The notes beneath the pieces are model-generated. The model ran no database searches. It saw nothing but the letters and a program-made list of their open reading frames with translations, and was not told where the DNA came from. Shown here piece after piece: positions 47,542 to 59,444 of a stretch of DNA of 64,000 nt. The position numbers and the translations under genes were made by a program. Position 1 is the first letter of the stretch, and each line of letters opens with the position of its first letter. The stretch is from Gossypium raimondii. Lineage: Eukaryota; Streptophyta; Magnoliopsida; Malvales; Malvaceae. The stretch covers positions 1,240,001-1,304,000 of the forward strand of contig NC_068567.1 in assembly GCF_025698545.1 (NCBI RefSeq). Direction: 5' to 3'.

Positions 47542-50500
47542 TGTAATAACCTGATTTTCAGTGATGTCAGAAACGGTGGTTTGAGACCCCTAAATCCGAC
47601 AAATAAGCTCGTAAATTTTTATTATTTAACATTTACGAGCCAAATGTCGTTTTTAACCAAATGTGGTTTTTAAAAGATTTTTGAATTAGTAATTTGTATT
47701 TTATAAGGCTTTATTAGGTTAAGTGATTTAGAAAAAAGGTATCGAGATCTCGGTCCTATAAGTCAAGTCGCAAATATTTTTATAAATATTTACGGGGTGT
47801 CATTAAGGTGGTATTAAAGTTTCGTTAGAAAATTTTAACGTTTTGGTGGTTAATTAATTAAAAAGGACTAAAATGAAAAAGGTGCAAAACTTGCTAATTA
47901 AAAAATAGTGATTAAATAGCCTAAATAGTAAATAAAGGAGGACTAAAAGGGAAATTGGACCGACATGGGATGGCTGAGGCGGCATAAGCATATTAAAATC
48001 AAGGAATTGATGTGAAATAAGGCAAAATTGTAAATTTTGCCAAATTTAAGTGAAATAAAAGGGAAATTGAAATTCTAGACATTTTCATCATCATTTTTCA
48101 GATATAAAACAACCATTGAAGAGCGTTTAAGCTTATTTTTTAATATTTGCTTCATGTAAGTTTAATTCTTGCTCTTTCCTTAAAAATTTTATGTTTTGGG
48201 CCTTTTACAATTAGGTCCAACTAACCATTTCATTAGTTTTTATTTTATTGAATGTTTTGAAAGATACCATTGATAATTTTATATGATTTTAGTTATTAGA
48301 TGATGAAATTGAGATGTTGATGGGTATTTAAAAGTATTTTATTAAAGAATTTTGAATGAAATCATGATTTAGGGATTAAATTGAAAAGTTGTTAAATTCA
48401 TGAAAAATTCTAAAATTTCATGAAATTAATGGGTTTATATTAATATATATGAAAATATCTAGGCTTGGGATAAGGATTAAATTGCATGAATTTTATTTTC
48501 CGAGCCTAAGGACGAAAACATCATTAATTAAAAGTATAGGGGCAAAATGGTAATTTTTTCCTAGGATGTGAATTAGATTGAATTGAATGTAAATTATATT
48601 AAATTGATGCTAAAATTTACTCGTATAGATCCGGATAGACCAAATACGGAATTGGATCGAGGAAAAGAAAAAATATCGGATTAGTAGATTACAATTCGCG
48701 AACATTTGTTAAGGTAAGTTCATGTAACTTAATTGTGTACATTTATATGCTTATATTGAGTGTTGAATATGTAAATTGTGTAAATGTCATATATGTGTAT
48801 GTAATTGATCTCATAACTGAAAATACCTAATAAATAAATAAGTCCCGTTTGGATAATGAGATTTGATGGATATACAGGGTTCTATTTCCCGAAATGGTAA
48901 TGGTCCTGCATATGTTGTGGACATATCGTAGCTCGAAAGAGCGTCCCGTTACAATCCCTCTCAAGCTTCCCGTTATAATGTTCTTGCGAGCTTCCCGTTA
49001 ATAGCTCTTCGGAGCATCCCGATCGGTTGTGACCCCACATGTGTTGTGGGCACACCGCAACTCTTATGAGCGTCCCGTTATATGGCTCTTCGTGAGCTTC
49101 TCGATTAAAGGCTCATTGTGAGCTTCCCGTTAGTGTGCGTTTGAACTTCCCGTTATATTGCTATCTGATGCTACCTGTTAATTGCTCTTCGAAGCTACCC
49201 ATTGATTGCTCTTCGGAGCTACCCGTTATAGGCTTTTTGTGAGCTTCCTGTTATATTGCCTGGATAAGCTTCCCATTACAAGGCTTAATGAGCTTCCCGT
49301 TATAGTGCTTGAGAGAGAGCTTTCTATTTAAGTGTTCATAAAAGTACTCCCGGATATGAATTGAGGGATTTATAGTGTTGTACACTTCAGGTGTACTACT
49401 CAGTATCCATCGAGATTTCAAATGATTCAACGAGTGAAATTCTGACATGAGAACATGGGAAATCAAAATGAAACTATTATCTGTATATGCATGAAATACT
49501 TGGAAACTCGATACTTAATGAGCTCATCCTCGTTCTTATTATTCACATGAAATACATGGCTAACATGTTTGTTGAGGTTATATGTGTTAGGCTAATTGCC
49601 AAATTGCTTTGGATGTATTATGCATGTTTATTATATAAGTAAAAGAATGGTAAGTTAATTTCCTGTTATACGAACTTACTAAGCATTAAGTGCTTACTTT
49701 GTCTTATTTCCTCTATTTTATAGTACTTGGAAGCTCATAAAGGTTGGAAGTTGGTCGAAGCTACATCACACTATCCCTCGGACTTTTCGGTATATATAAA
49801 TAGTAAAATAATTTTGGTAATAATGGCATGTATAGGTTAAATGTTACCATTGATGGCAATGTAATGTTGGTTGAAATTAGCCATTGGAATGGCTATTAAA
49901 TGATATGTTTTGATATGTAAATGGTCTTAATATGCTTGATGAGTATGTTTAAAGGGTTGAATGAGGAAAATCATATAAGTATATTGGATATTAGTTTATG
50001 ATAATGTATTTGGTAAAACGTGTTTATAAGTATTAGGCTATCTTGGTAAGTTGGACATTTGATCATAGGTATTAATATATCATGCATAAGACTTGGTTTT
50101 GGATTGGTTTAAATGTCTTGAATTGGTTGGTGAATGTGTTTAAGTGTTTATGTAGGTGGAAGATGAAATTGGGTGAGGAATAAGACTTGGAAATGGCCTT
50201 ATTTTGTCCACACGGGCAGAGACACGGGCGTGTGTCTCAGTCGTGTATGACATACGACCTAGCACATGGGCGTGTGTTCTAGCCTTGTGTCCCCAGCATC
50301 ATAAAATTTCAAAACAGAATGCTCAGAATTGATCACACGGCCTGGCACACGGGCGTGTGGCTTGACCGTGTGACCTCTGTACTTAAATGTATTACAAGTC
50401 AGTGAGTTACACGGGCTGGGAACACGGCCTTGTGCCCTGCTTCAAATACCACACGGGCGTGTGTTTCCTGCACCTTGAAAAATTCTAAAATTTCTCGAAA

Positions 50501-50698
50501 AATTCTCTGAGTTTTCGATTTAGTCCCGATTCGATTCTAAAGTGAAATTTGAGCCTCGAGGGCTCTCACAAGGGGCTTTATGAATAATATCTGACATGAA
50601 TGTTAAATAATAATATGAAATGTTTGTATTTAATCTGTTTATTCCAGTAATGCTCCATAACCCTGTTCCGGCAACAAATATGGGTTAGGGGTGTTACA
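47542..50698. mobile_element. Solo LTR of a large Gypsy-type retroelement (fossil)
   Basis: 3157 bp beginning TGTAATAACC and ending GGGGTGTTACA, flanked by a perfect 5-bp target duplication TATGG (47537-47541 and 50699-50703). There is no gag, pol or second LTR, so it is the product of LTR-LTR recombination and is broken. Long LTRs with TGTAA/TTACA ends and ACACGGGCGTGTG phrases (50210-50470) fit large Gypsy elements of cotton-like genomes; the family name is an inference. An internal array of GAGCTTCCCGTTA-type units occupies about 48925-49320. It lies between CML and UGT genes and carries no host gene. Confidence 0.9.
48925..49320. repeat. Tandem array inside the solo LTR
   Basis: About twelve imperfect units of 20-40 bases with the core GAGCTTCCCGTTATA alternating with GCTCTTCGGAGC. 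The word GCTCTTCG...GAGC is self-complementary, so many small hairpins are possible. Confidence 0.8.
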
Positions 50699-50703
50699 TA
50701 TGG

Positions 50704-51647
50704 TCCCTTTTTTAATTATTTAATGACATTTCAAAAAATTTTACATGTCATTGATACACAATTTTGGTAATTTTTATCTTAAACCTTAAACTTGAATCTT
50801 GAAATCCGAACCCTGAACATTGAACCTCAAATCTCGAACATCAAACCCTAAATCTTGAGGTGGAGTTTAATGTTTAGGGTTTAAGTTTGTATTCGGGGTT
50901 CGGGTTTCATGGTAAAAAAGTTACCAAAATTATATATCAATGATATGGAAAAAATTTATTGAAATGTTATTAAATAATTAAAAAGAGACTATAAATTATA
51001 TGATGAGAAAAATCCATAAAATAATTGAGAGAAATGCACAATTCAAGGAATTCAATTGATTCACATTTTTTATTAATAATTCAATTAATTTTTTAACTAT
51101 TTTTAGAGGATTTTGTTTATAGTGTAAGGACAAGCAATAAAGACTTAAGGTAATAGGTGTTACAAATGGATAATGGCTTAGAGTTAATAGGCGTTACAAC
51201 AAGGTATGTCTATTGGCAAAGGTGTAGGGTGGCCGGTGCAGGGAATATATAAGATTTTCAAAATCGGTTTAATAGTAGAATTAATCAAATTATTAGTTTA
51301 ATGGCTTAATCAATCCAATCAACTTGATTGATTCACTTGATCAGATTAAATAATTCAAACAACATTATCCAGCAGTATAGGTGGGTGTAAGGCAGTAGGG
51401 TTGGTGTCGGTGTTTGAGGGTCAAGCTAAATCTGAGCTTAGATTGGTGTTTCAGGGTCAAGCTAAATCTGAGCTTAGATTTTTTTTAAAAAAATCTGAGT
51501 TTTGGGATTGTAAAACTAAATGTAAAAATTAAAAGTAAATAGAAATTCATTATAAGCTCAAAAATTAAAAAAAGTAAATGATATAACACTTCATGAAAAA
51601 ACTACAAAATTTATTCATTATAAGCTCAAAAGAAGACATTGATCTTG
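50704..51647. other. Spacer between solo LTR and UGT gene
   Basis: About 50740-50990 holds an inverted repeat whose arms are taaataatt-type sequence and aaccctaaa/tttagggtt phrases (50785-50890). Near 51400-51480 the phrase gtttcagggtcaagctaaat occurs twice in tandem with a period of about 41 bases. No gene. Confidence 0.45.
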
Positions 51648-53135
51648 TTATTTCCTTGCTGTTGTAATGGTTGAAACAAAATCATCCAATGCTTTAATGG
51701 AAGACCCTTTTTCATTTCCTTCATCTTTAACAGCCGCCATTATATGTTCAGCAATTTCTTGAGTTTTTCTCTTCATATCCCTTCCTTTCCCTTCTTTGCC
51801 CATCACCATTTCAATCACTTCCTTAACCTTGTCGCTTGAAATACTGCTCCGAACCCCTCTCGTCAACTCCACCGCGACCCCCATTTCCTCCACCAACATC
51901 TTCGAATTGTAAGCTTGTTCGGCCACCAATGGCCACCCTATGATTTTCACACCTTGACTCAAGCTTTCCATCGTTGAATTCCACCCGCAATGACTCAAAA
52001 ATGCCCCGGTTGATCTATGCGACAATATTTCAAGTTGGGGTGCCCAGTTTTTCACCAACAACCCTTGGTTATTCCTACTCATTCGGTCTTCGAAACCTTC
52101 CGGTAACCATTCCGGTTTGAATTCGGCTTTCAAGTCGAAACCAAGCGGTGGCCTGATAACCCAAAGGAAGGGTTTCCCAGCTTTTTCTAACCCGGTTGCT
52201 AGTTCCATCATATTTGATGGACTAATAGTGTTTTGTGAACCAAATGAAATGTATAGAACTGAATCATCACTATGCATATCAAGCCATTGAACACATTTCT
52301 CAGGTGATATCCCTGGCTCTTTCCCTGCATGTTGTCTCACCGATGCCGGTGCCGATGAGTTGATTAACCATGATTTAGGCAAAAGAGGACCAATGGACCA
52401 AACAGGGGATTTGATGTATTTCCTCAATAAATCCAACCCAAATGGTTCGATCTCTTCAACAGTATTACACAACCACCCAAAGGATTTAAAAGAGCTTAAA
52501 ATCTGTGGTTGCATAAACTTGGACCATAAATCAGTCCCATCAGCTTTTCTCAAAAATTCATGGAGTTGAGAAACATGAAATTTGCATCTATCAGGGAATC
52601 CGGGCACATTAAACTCTTCATTATCTGTTCTACGATGTGGGAGATTAGTCCATAACGAAACATAAGCTAAAGTACCATAAGCACCACCGGTTGAAAACGC
52701 AATGTTTATAGTGTTTAAACTATTAGCAACATCAACAGCCCACCCAAAAAACACATCGGCAATAACACAAAGAGGTGGTGTGCACTGTTTTTTAACAATA
52801 TCTTTTAACAAATTATAAAACGGAGTTTTCAAATAAACCGATGAAGCAAAGAATTTACCGATGAGATCTAACGATAAGTTCTCCGTGTTCTCTGTGTTGG
52901 GTGGTAACCCATGGTCGGAACTATTGAATTGAAGCTCCAAAAAATGGATACCGGGAATGGGGTTTCCTCGGAGAGTTGAACGGAGGTATTGGATGTTAAG
53001 AGGGGTATTAGCAATGGCGATGTTGAAGCCAGTTTGGTGATGGATTTGTTTTGCTAAAGCTAAGAATGGAATGAGATGGCCATGAGCCATGAATGGAACC
53101 ATTACGATGTGAATGTAATCATTGGATGAACCCAT
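51648..53135 (-). CDS. UDP-glycosyltransferase, UGT92A1-like
   Basis: An intronless frame of 495 residues, normal for family-1 plant UGTs. The N-terminal acceptor domain starts HIVMVPFMAHGHLIPFLALA with catalytic His20; the partner Asp is Asp127 (VIADVFFGW). The C-terminal donor domain contains the 44-residue PSPG box from Trp364 (WAPQLEILSHRSTGAFL) through HCGWNSTMES to Gln407 (WPLVAEQ). The last PSPG residue is Gln, usual for UDP-glucose users. The pattern ELQFNSSDHGLP and VIRPPLGFDLKAEF closely match Arabidopsis UGT92A1, whose acceptor is not well defined, so I give no substrate. The enzyme is cytosolic. The start ATG before GSSNDYIH is the first in the frame with a short leader. No neighbouring pathway gene is seen. 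Confidence 0.94.
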   Translation of the reverse strand: MGSSNDYIHIVMVPFMAHGHLIPFLALAKQIHHQTGFNIAIANTPLNIQYLRSTLRGNPIPGIHFLELQFNSSDHGLPPNTENTENLSLDLIGKFFASSVYLKTPFYNLLKDIVKKQCTPPLCVIADVFFGWAVDVANSLNTINIAFSTGGAYGTLAYVSLWTNLPHRRTDNEEFNVPGFPDRCKFHVSQLHEFLRKADGTDLWSKFMQPQILSSFKSFGWLCNTVEEIEPFGLDLLRKYIKSPVWSIGPLLPKSWLINSSAPASVRQHAGKEPGISPEKCVQWLDMHSDDSVLYISFGSQNTISPSNMMELATGLEKAGKPFLWVIRPPLGFDLKAEFKPEWLPEGFEDRMSRNNQGLLVKNWAPQLEILSHRSTGAFLSHCGWNSTMESLSQGVKIIGWPLVAEQAYNSKMLVEEMGVAVELTRGVRSSISSDKVKEVIEMVMGKEGKGRDMKRKTQEIAEHIMAAVKDEGNEKGSSIKALDDFVSTITTARK

Positions 53136-53484
53136 GATTGAGCTGTTGAAGATGGGGTGTTTTTTTTGTTTGTTTGGATTCTCTCGGGAAAATTGTGGGT
53201 TTCAGTGACGAACTTTGGATCTGGTTTTGAAGGTTAATAATGGCGGTCCCATGGTAGTAATTGGGAATTTGATTCTCACATTTTGTGTGTGTGTGTAAGT
53301 GCATGTGCCATCAATTCTCCCATAAATTTTGGACAGGGCATTAAAATGGTTTGGGAAGGCGTGTTAAAATCTATCGGTGAATTGAGTCATAGTTCGATTG
53401 ACATCGATATTATTGCTAGTACAAAATGACGTAAGTTCGAGTATGTTTCAACGCATTATCCTTTGATTTAAGGGTTAGAGGGAC
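53136..53484. other. UGT upstream region
   Basis: Contains the UGT 5' leader and a (TG)n run at 53281-53297. No further gene is visible. Confidence 0.4.
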
Positions 53485-53866
53485 TAGAGGTGCTCATGGG
53501 CCGGGTCAGGCCCAGAAAAAAATTTAGCCCGCGTCCTAGGCCCGGGCCCGACCCGAAATATGGGCCTAAAATTTTGTCCAGGCCCAGATCGAGAAAAAAA
53601 TCCTAAGCCCGAGCCCGGCCAGATCCGACCTATTTTTTTAATAAACACAAAAATTTTATTTTAAAAATAAAAAAATATTTTAAAAATATTTTAAAATTAA
53701 AAAAATAAAAATTATATATTATATTCGGGCCGGACTAGGCCCAAGCCAAAAAAGTGATGCCCGAGGCCTGGCCCGTTTTCTAAATGGGCCTCATTTTTTT
53801 GCCCAAACCCATATATCGGGCAGGCCATCGGGCCAGGCTGAGTCGCCCGGCCCATGAGCACCTCTA
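53485..53866. mobile_element. GC-rich hAT-type MITE, copy 2
   Basis: The TIRs are TAGAGGTGCTCATGGGCCGGG and CCGGCCCATGAGCACCTCTA. The perfect 8-bp target duplication AGAGGGAC lies at 53477-53484 and 53867-53874. GC-rich arms surround an AT-rich core. Confidence 0.92.
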
Positions 53867-53874
53867 AGAGGGAC

Positions 53875-54967
53875 TATGTGTAGTTTTAGATATTATATCA
53901 AAAAAGTATCTATCCTTAATGAACCTATAGAATGCGAAATATTTCGATAAATACCACATTTTTGTATGTATTTTTATAAATTTATATATATAATTTTTAA
54001 AGATGAAAATACATTGATAGAATGTGCAAAGTTGAAGTTTATATTTGTTAAGAATTTGTTAAGTTTTTAAAATTAAAATTAAATTGGTAAAATTTATAAA
54101 TAATGAAGGACTAAATTTGTTATTAAGTCACACCAACATTCTGTTAAAGATTTAATAGAGAAGTGGCTAAATATTATATTTCAATAATGGACTAAAATAA
54201 AAAAATTAACTTAGGTAACCAAACCATAAATATATTAATAAATAGGTGACTATTCATTTTCATTTTTTTGTATGTATGTGTGCATTAATTCTCACTTAAT
54301 TTTCCGAGAATGCATTAATAAGTTGCCTCAAAATGTAATTTTTGTATGTATTTTTATTGAAAAATAAATTTTAATTTTTTATTTTTAAATTATTTTTAAA
54401 AATTTTAAGAATCTAGATAAAAGTGATAGAATATATAAAGTTAATGATTAAATTTGTTAAATTTTTTAAAATTAAGACCAAATTAATAAAATCTGTAAAT
54501 AATGGAAGGCTAATTTTTTATTATAGAAAAAAGGTCACGTCGACAACTTGATATTTTGCAAATTTTTAGGTGCATTAATTCTCACATAAATTTTGACAAA
54601 GACGTTAAAACAATTTGTTCAGATGTCTTAAAATGTCAATTTTCATGTGGACAAGTATCATCGTCTTCATTAGCAGCGAAACTAGAAAATCTTTTTAGGG
54701 GTCGAATTTATATTTTATTTTTTATAATAGTAAAAATATAATTTTACTATTTTAATAGTTTATATTTTTATAATTTTTAAAAAATTAAATTAAAATTTTA
54801 TTATTTTTAGGGGGGTTAAAGTGAAATTTTACCTTCATTAATTTAAAATTTTAAAAATGTTCAATGACCTAAATGAAAAAAATTCTATTTTAGGGGTCCC
54901 CTACCAGCCCCTAGTTATGCCCTAGTCTTTACTAAATGCGTTTGGTTTTAAGAAATAGAGATTATTT
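53875..54967. other. AT-rich intergenic with repeats
   Basis: About 54040-54120 and 54400-54540 share phrases (aaaattaagaccaaattaata, gataaaagtgatagaatata) and appear to be two copies of one degenerate repeat. 54660-54925 is a GGGGC-type repeat. No gene. Confidence 0.45.
54660..54925. repeat. GGGGC-type repeat, fourth copy
   Basis: It starts near tagcagcgaaactagaaaat and ends near ggggtcccctaccagcccct; the core matches 3582-3850 and 18086-18290. A target duplication was not found. Confidence 0.5.
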
Positions 54968-55285
54968 GATAAAAGTATTATTGAAGTATTTGTACAAGAG
55001 TTGAAATATAATTTTCTCTTTCTACTCAAAAGATAGTAAATTAGTCTTTATATGAGTAAAATGTCCTTATACATCAATATGAAGTACACGTGACATGCCA
55101 TGTGTAATTGTCTAGTTATTTCATCGATTCACGTTATTTTTAATAGTAAAATGGATGAAATTTTTAATAAAATGATAATTTTGCTCTTTGATCTAACATA
55201 TAGGGACTACTTTGCTCATGTTTTGAGTAATATGGGCAAAATACAATTTGACTACTACTATAAGTGCCATCATGGTACTTTTACC
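54968..55285. mobile_element. MULE-type MITE, copy 4
   Basis: The ends are GATAAAAGTATTATTGAAG and ATGGTACTTTTACC. Flanks AGATTATTT and AAATTATTT form a 9-bp target duplication with one mismatch. The body matches the family. Confidence 0.8.
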
Positions 55286-55739
55286 AAATTATTTTCATTT
55301 TTAGTTTTTTGAAAAAAATGGAAAACACTAAAGAAAATGTGTTTTGTTGAAAATTTTGAAAATGATTTTGGAAAATGAAAATAAAAATATGTGAAAATTA
55401 ATAAAAATATTTTCATTATTTTTACTAAAAATGTTTTTAAAATTAAAAAAGAATTGATAACAATGACTTCTAAATTTAAATTTAATTAATATAAATTTAA
55501 TAATTTTTATTTTATTTCTTATGTTTTTATTATAAGAAAATAGTGTACAAATATGTTTTCATATTTTCATTATTAAAAATAATTTTTATTTTTATTTACT
55601 AAATAGATTTTTCAATTAAAAAAACAGAAAATGAAAATTAGTTTCTAAAAATAAAACAAAAAATATATTTTTTATGAAAAAATAGTTGGAGTTTATATAT
55701 TAAAGAAATAATTCAGCATACAAACATAATAACTGATAA

Positions 55740-56300
55740 TAAAACTAAGAAAGTAGAAAAGGTGCCTGAGGAAATAAAGCGTTCGCTCAAGAGCCAACGA
55801 AAATCCAGCCAAAGAACTCCATTCAAGGCATCAAAGAAACCAACATCGTAATAAGTAAGATGATCGCTGGCCCTTATCTGCACACTTCTGCTCCTAACAG
55901 TAACTCTTCCCGGTTTGCCAATCTCATAAGAGATGAGAGTTCTTCACTACAAATAAAAAATATGTAAGGACTAAGTGGGTCTCCTAGTCTAATGCATAAT
56001 GAAATCCACCCATGAGACAACGAAGCCCATTTTAACACCATGTTCCATAGAAATGGTCATTCAGCCCTATCATAGGTTTTACTCATATCGAGTTTGAGTG
56101 CAAAAAAACGTTTTCTTCTAATTCTTCATTGCTTGAAAGCATATAGGATTTCATAGGTAAGAAAGACATTATTAGTAATTAATCTCCTCGAAACAAAGAC
56201 CCTCTATGTTTCATCTATACAAACATCTATAACCTTTTATAATCGCTTAATAATAGTTTTTGATATAATCTTATAAAACACTCTACTCGAACAATTTTAC
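55740..56300 (-). mobile_element. LINE (L1-type) reverse transcriptase fragment
   Basis: On the minus strand decayed frames give LDMSKTYDRAE, RLGDPLSPYIFFICSEELSS, ANREELLLG and CR-stop-GPAI. These are the plant L1 reverse transcriptase blocks (usual LDMSKAYDRVEW, RQGDPLSPYLFxxxAExLS, RGxPxISHLFFADD). Several stops and frame changes mean it is inactive. The YxDD active-site block is not visible. No 3' tail or target duplication was found. Confidence 0.75.
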
Positions 56301-57640
56301 TCGAAGAAAATGTTAATTTGACATTTTTAAATTTTTTTAATTTAACTCAAATAATTTTACTCAAATCAACTCTATTTGAAAAAATTCAAATCAAATTAAG
56401 ATAATAAAATAAAACTCATTAATTCGATTAACTCAATAAATTTTTACTCTATTTGATAGAACGTACCCCTAAAGCACATTCAAGGCAAGGAAAATGTGGG
56501 AGTTTATAACGCTGGAGAAAGTGCCTATGAGTATAATTGTTTGGGGGAGCCTCTCAATTCCTAGGCAATCCTTTTGTGCTTGGTTAGCTGTGCAGAACAG
56601 ATTGCCTACCGAGAGTGGGTTATTACTAAAAATTTTAAGTATTAGTGATAGCTTTGCATATTCATGAGACTTTATCCGACAAGTGTGCGGCGTTTGTCAT
56701 GCCTTAGTTCGGAGCGTGATAGATTTAATGACATCAAAGTCTAAATTTTTTATTTTAAAATGTTTTTATCTGGTTTTCAATGTAAAATATTTCAACCATG
56801 ATTTAAAATTATTGAGATATCTTTTACAAAGATTGAGTGTAGGTTATAAAATTATATTTGGGATGTTTTCGATTACATTTTTTAGTTATTTTCTTTTATT
56901 GTAATTGTTAGTGATTTTGTTGTATCTATATTTTTATGATTTAATGTGGTTGAGGCAAAATGTAAATCATGAAGTTGAGTGACACTCGATAGTGCTCACT
57001 GTAGGCTGTCATTGAGGTAGTTTAATTACTTACTTTCTTTGGTTTGGCACTTTAATGAAAAAGATCTTTAGACCTTGAATGTGTTGTTACATTGAAGATA
57101 ATATGGTCCATGTATGGAAATTAATCCTTGGCATTTGAAGATCAATTTAAATACGAGTGAATCAATTTAACCCTTAAAATGTGGAGATTCAATCGAGATT
57201 GTGTTGTTAATTTTGTTGAGTACATATTTGATTGATTGTGCTTTGATGTTTATGTTGTAATAGCTATTTTCAAGGAGATATTTTGAATTCACTTAGATTT
57301 TATGTTAGTAAGCCAAAATTGATATATGCTTTAAGACTTGTCTAGGTTTTATATGAGAGATTATCAAGAGCACTTTAATCTATTCATTGAGGAACTGTTT
57401 TTGTAAGAGACTTGTCTAAGTTTACTTCCCAAGTTCTTCGGGAGATTTTGGAGATGAGTGTTCTAGTCTTTCGGTATAAAGATGAGATCTCAATACTTGG
57501 GGAGTGATAGAGTGTGAATTATTTGTTGTATTTGTGATTAAAAATAATAAAATTACCCACTGACCTAGACTCCACAGACATAAGGAAATTGAACTATGTA
57601 AACAAACCTTAGTGTTGCTAAATGACTTTGAAAATAAAGA
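56301..57640. other. LINE remnant and unassigned repeats
   Basis: 56470-56740 is a second LINE piece (see its entry). From about 57000 to 57540 I see a stretch with moderately low AT content but no coding blocks; it may be the remains of another element. No gene. Confidence 0.35.
56470..56740 (+). mobile_element. LINE zf-RVT (C-terminal zinc-finger) fragment
   Basis: The plus-strand translation contains WGSLSIPRQSFCAWLAVQNR followed by LPTESGLL, matching the zf-RVT region found after the reverse transcriptase of plant LINEs (usual FxxWLAxxNRLPTRDRL), then VCGVCHALVRSVID. It is opposite in strand to the fragment at 55740-56300, so these are two separate or inverted pieces. Broken. Confidence 0.65.
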
Positions 57641-58647
57641 AAATTATAAATGTGGTATCACAACTACTTTTATTTTCAGTGCTTTCATTGTACCTTTTTT
57701 CATTCCTATTTCACTCTAAACTTATGTTATTCGAATTTGGATATGAATGATAAATACGAGTACGTGTTTAACATAAACATATTCATACCCCTATATACCT
57801 GGATAAATATTTCATGTAAAATGAAAGAGTCAAATCAATATGGCTCGAAACACAAGATTTAGTGTCAATGCTTAATTTTCTTAATGTTGCATGGTTTAGA
57901 AACCTAGTGAACGCTAAAAGCAATGATTGTTTAGACAATTAAGAGGACAAAGTCATGTTATTTACAGTCACGAGCAGAGCTTCATTGCCATGAAAGTATT
58001 ATTGAAGGTACAAACTTTGCAACCCCAAACCTTTCCTTCTCCTTGGCCCAAATTTAAAAAGAAAAGTTTGGATTTGAAACAGTTGTTTAAGAGGTTAACT
58101 CATTGTTGCATATGTTCTCTAGCTTTGCTCACCAATTGGTGAGTTGATGGGCAAATTTGGTTAACATTGCCAAGGAATCTAAGTTGCTTTATCTCAACTT
58201 GAATGTATGTTCAAATTAAAGCTCTTGTCTCACACCTAGATGTGATTTAAACTCCGTCATCCTCTTCTCAATCCTCTAATATTGTATTGGTAAAAGAATA
58301 TCCTTGATAAATGCACTCACGCAAGCAAAGTGTCAAGCCTCGTTGAATTATAAAAGCATTTATAAGAAACCCACTCACTCAAGCAAAGTGTTAAGGTAGT
58401 ATAAAGAAATTGGTTAAAAGAAATATACTAAAGATAGATTTGGGGTTTCTTTTTCAAATATTCGCTTTACTTTTGTTTTCGAATTTCTCAGAAAATTTTA
58501 GCAGTTGTTTGAAAATTCATAAATTATTTTATGAAATTATCAACACTGTATAAAGAGAATTAAATAAAATGTTTTAATTAGATAAAATATTTTTTATAGT
58601 TTTCTTTTTATGAAACGCATAAAATTACAACACAATTAAATTTGTGA
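57641..58647. other. Intergenic, no gene recognised
   Basis: AT-rich, without conserved blocks on either strand. A tandem pair of cactca(c/a)gcaagcaaagtgt phrases lies near 58315-58390. Confidence 0.4.
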
Positions 58648-59165
58648 TAGAGGTGCTCATGGGCCGGGCGGCCCGGCCAGGCCCGACGGCCCGCCCGAAA
58701 TATGGGAGGGTTTGGGTAAAAATATAGGCCCGAAATATGGGCTTGGGCAAAAAAATGAGGTCCGATTAAAAAACGGGCCAGGCCTCGGGCACCATTTTTT
58801 GGCCCGGGTCCGGCCCAGCCCGGCCCGAATATAATAAATATTTTTATTTTTTATTTTCTTTAATTTTAAAATACTTTTTTTTAAAATTTTTTTAATTTTA
58901 AAATACTTTTAAAATACTTTTTTAATTTTTTTAATTTTAAAATATTTTTAAAATAAATTTTTTTAATTTTTAAAATAAATTTTTGGTATTTATTTAAAAA
59001 ATGGGCCGGGCCGGGCCGGGCCCAGGCTTATGAATTTTTTCCCGAGCCGGGCTTGGGCAAAATTCTAGGCCCATATTTCGGGCCGGGCCCGGGCCTATGA
59101 CTCGGGCCGAAATTTTTTCTGGGCCCAGCCTAAACCCGGCCCGGCCCGGCCCATGAGCAGCTCTA
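58648..59165. mobile_element. GC-rich hAT-type MITE, copy 3 (expanded core)
   Basis: The TIRs are TAGAGGTGCTCATGGGCC and GGCCCATGAGCAGCTCTA. The perfect 8-bp target duplication ATTTGTGA lies at 58640-58647 and 59166-59173. It is longer than the other copies (518 bp) because of tandem ttttaattttaaaatac units at about 58850-58985. Confidence 0.92.
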
Positions 59166-59444
59166 ATTTGTGACATGTACTTTCTTAGCTCACAACAACA
59201 AAATCCATGTAATAAATAATATATAAACATTAAAATACTTTGTAATATTATTTAAAATACCCTCATAATTTTACAATAAAGGTTTGCCTTATACTTTACT
59301 AATCTTTAACTTTATTATTAAGAAAAAAATTTATATAAAAAAGTTAAGAAATATAAACAAATTACTACTTTACTTCAAACATTTGAGTTTCAGTTTTTTT
59401 TCTTTCTTGCTGCGTCGACGGAAAAAACCAAAGAGGAAGGAGAA

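Noticed and set aside
48925-49320. CRISPR-like regular repeats
   Set aside because: The units vary in length and sequence, are not separated by unique spacers, and lie within a plant LTR.
49251-49466. 71-residue minus-strand frame
   Set aside because: It lies inside the solo LTR and its tandem array; no domain is recognised.
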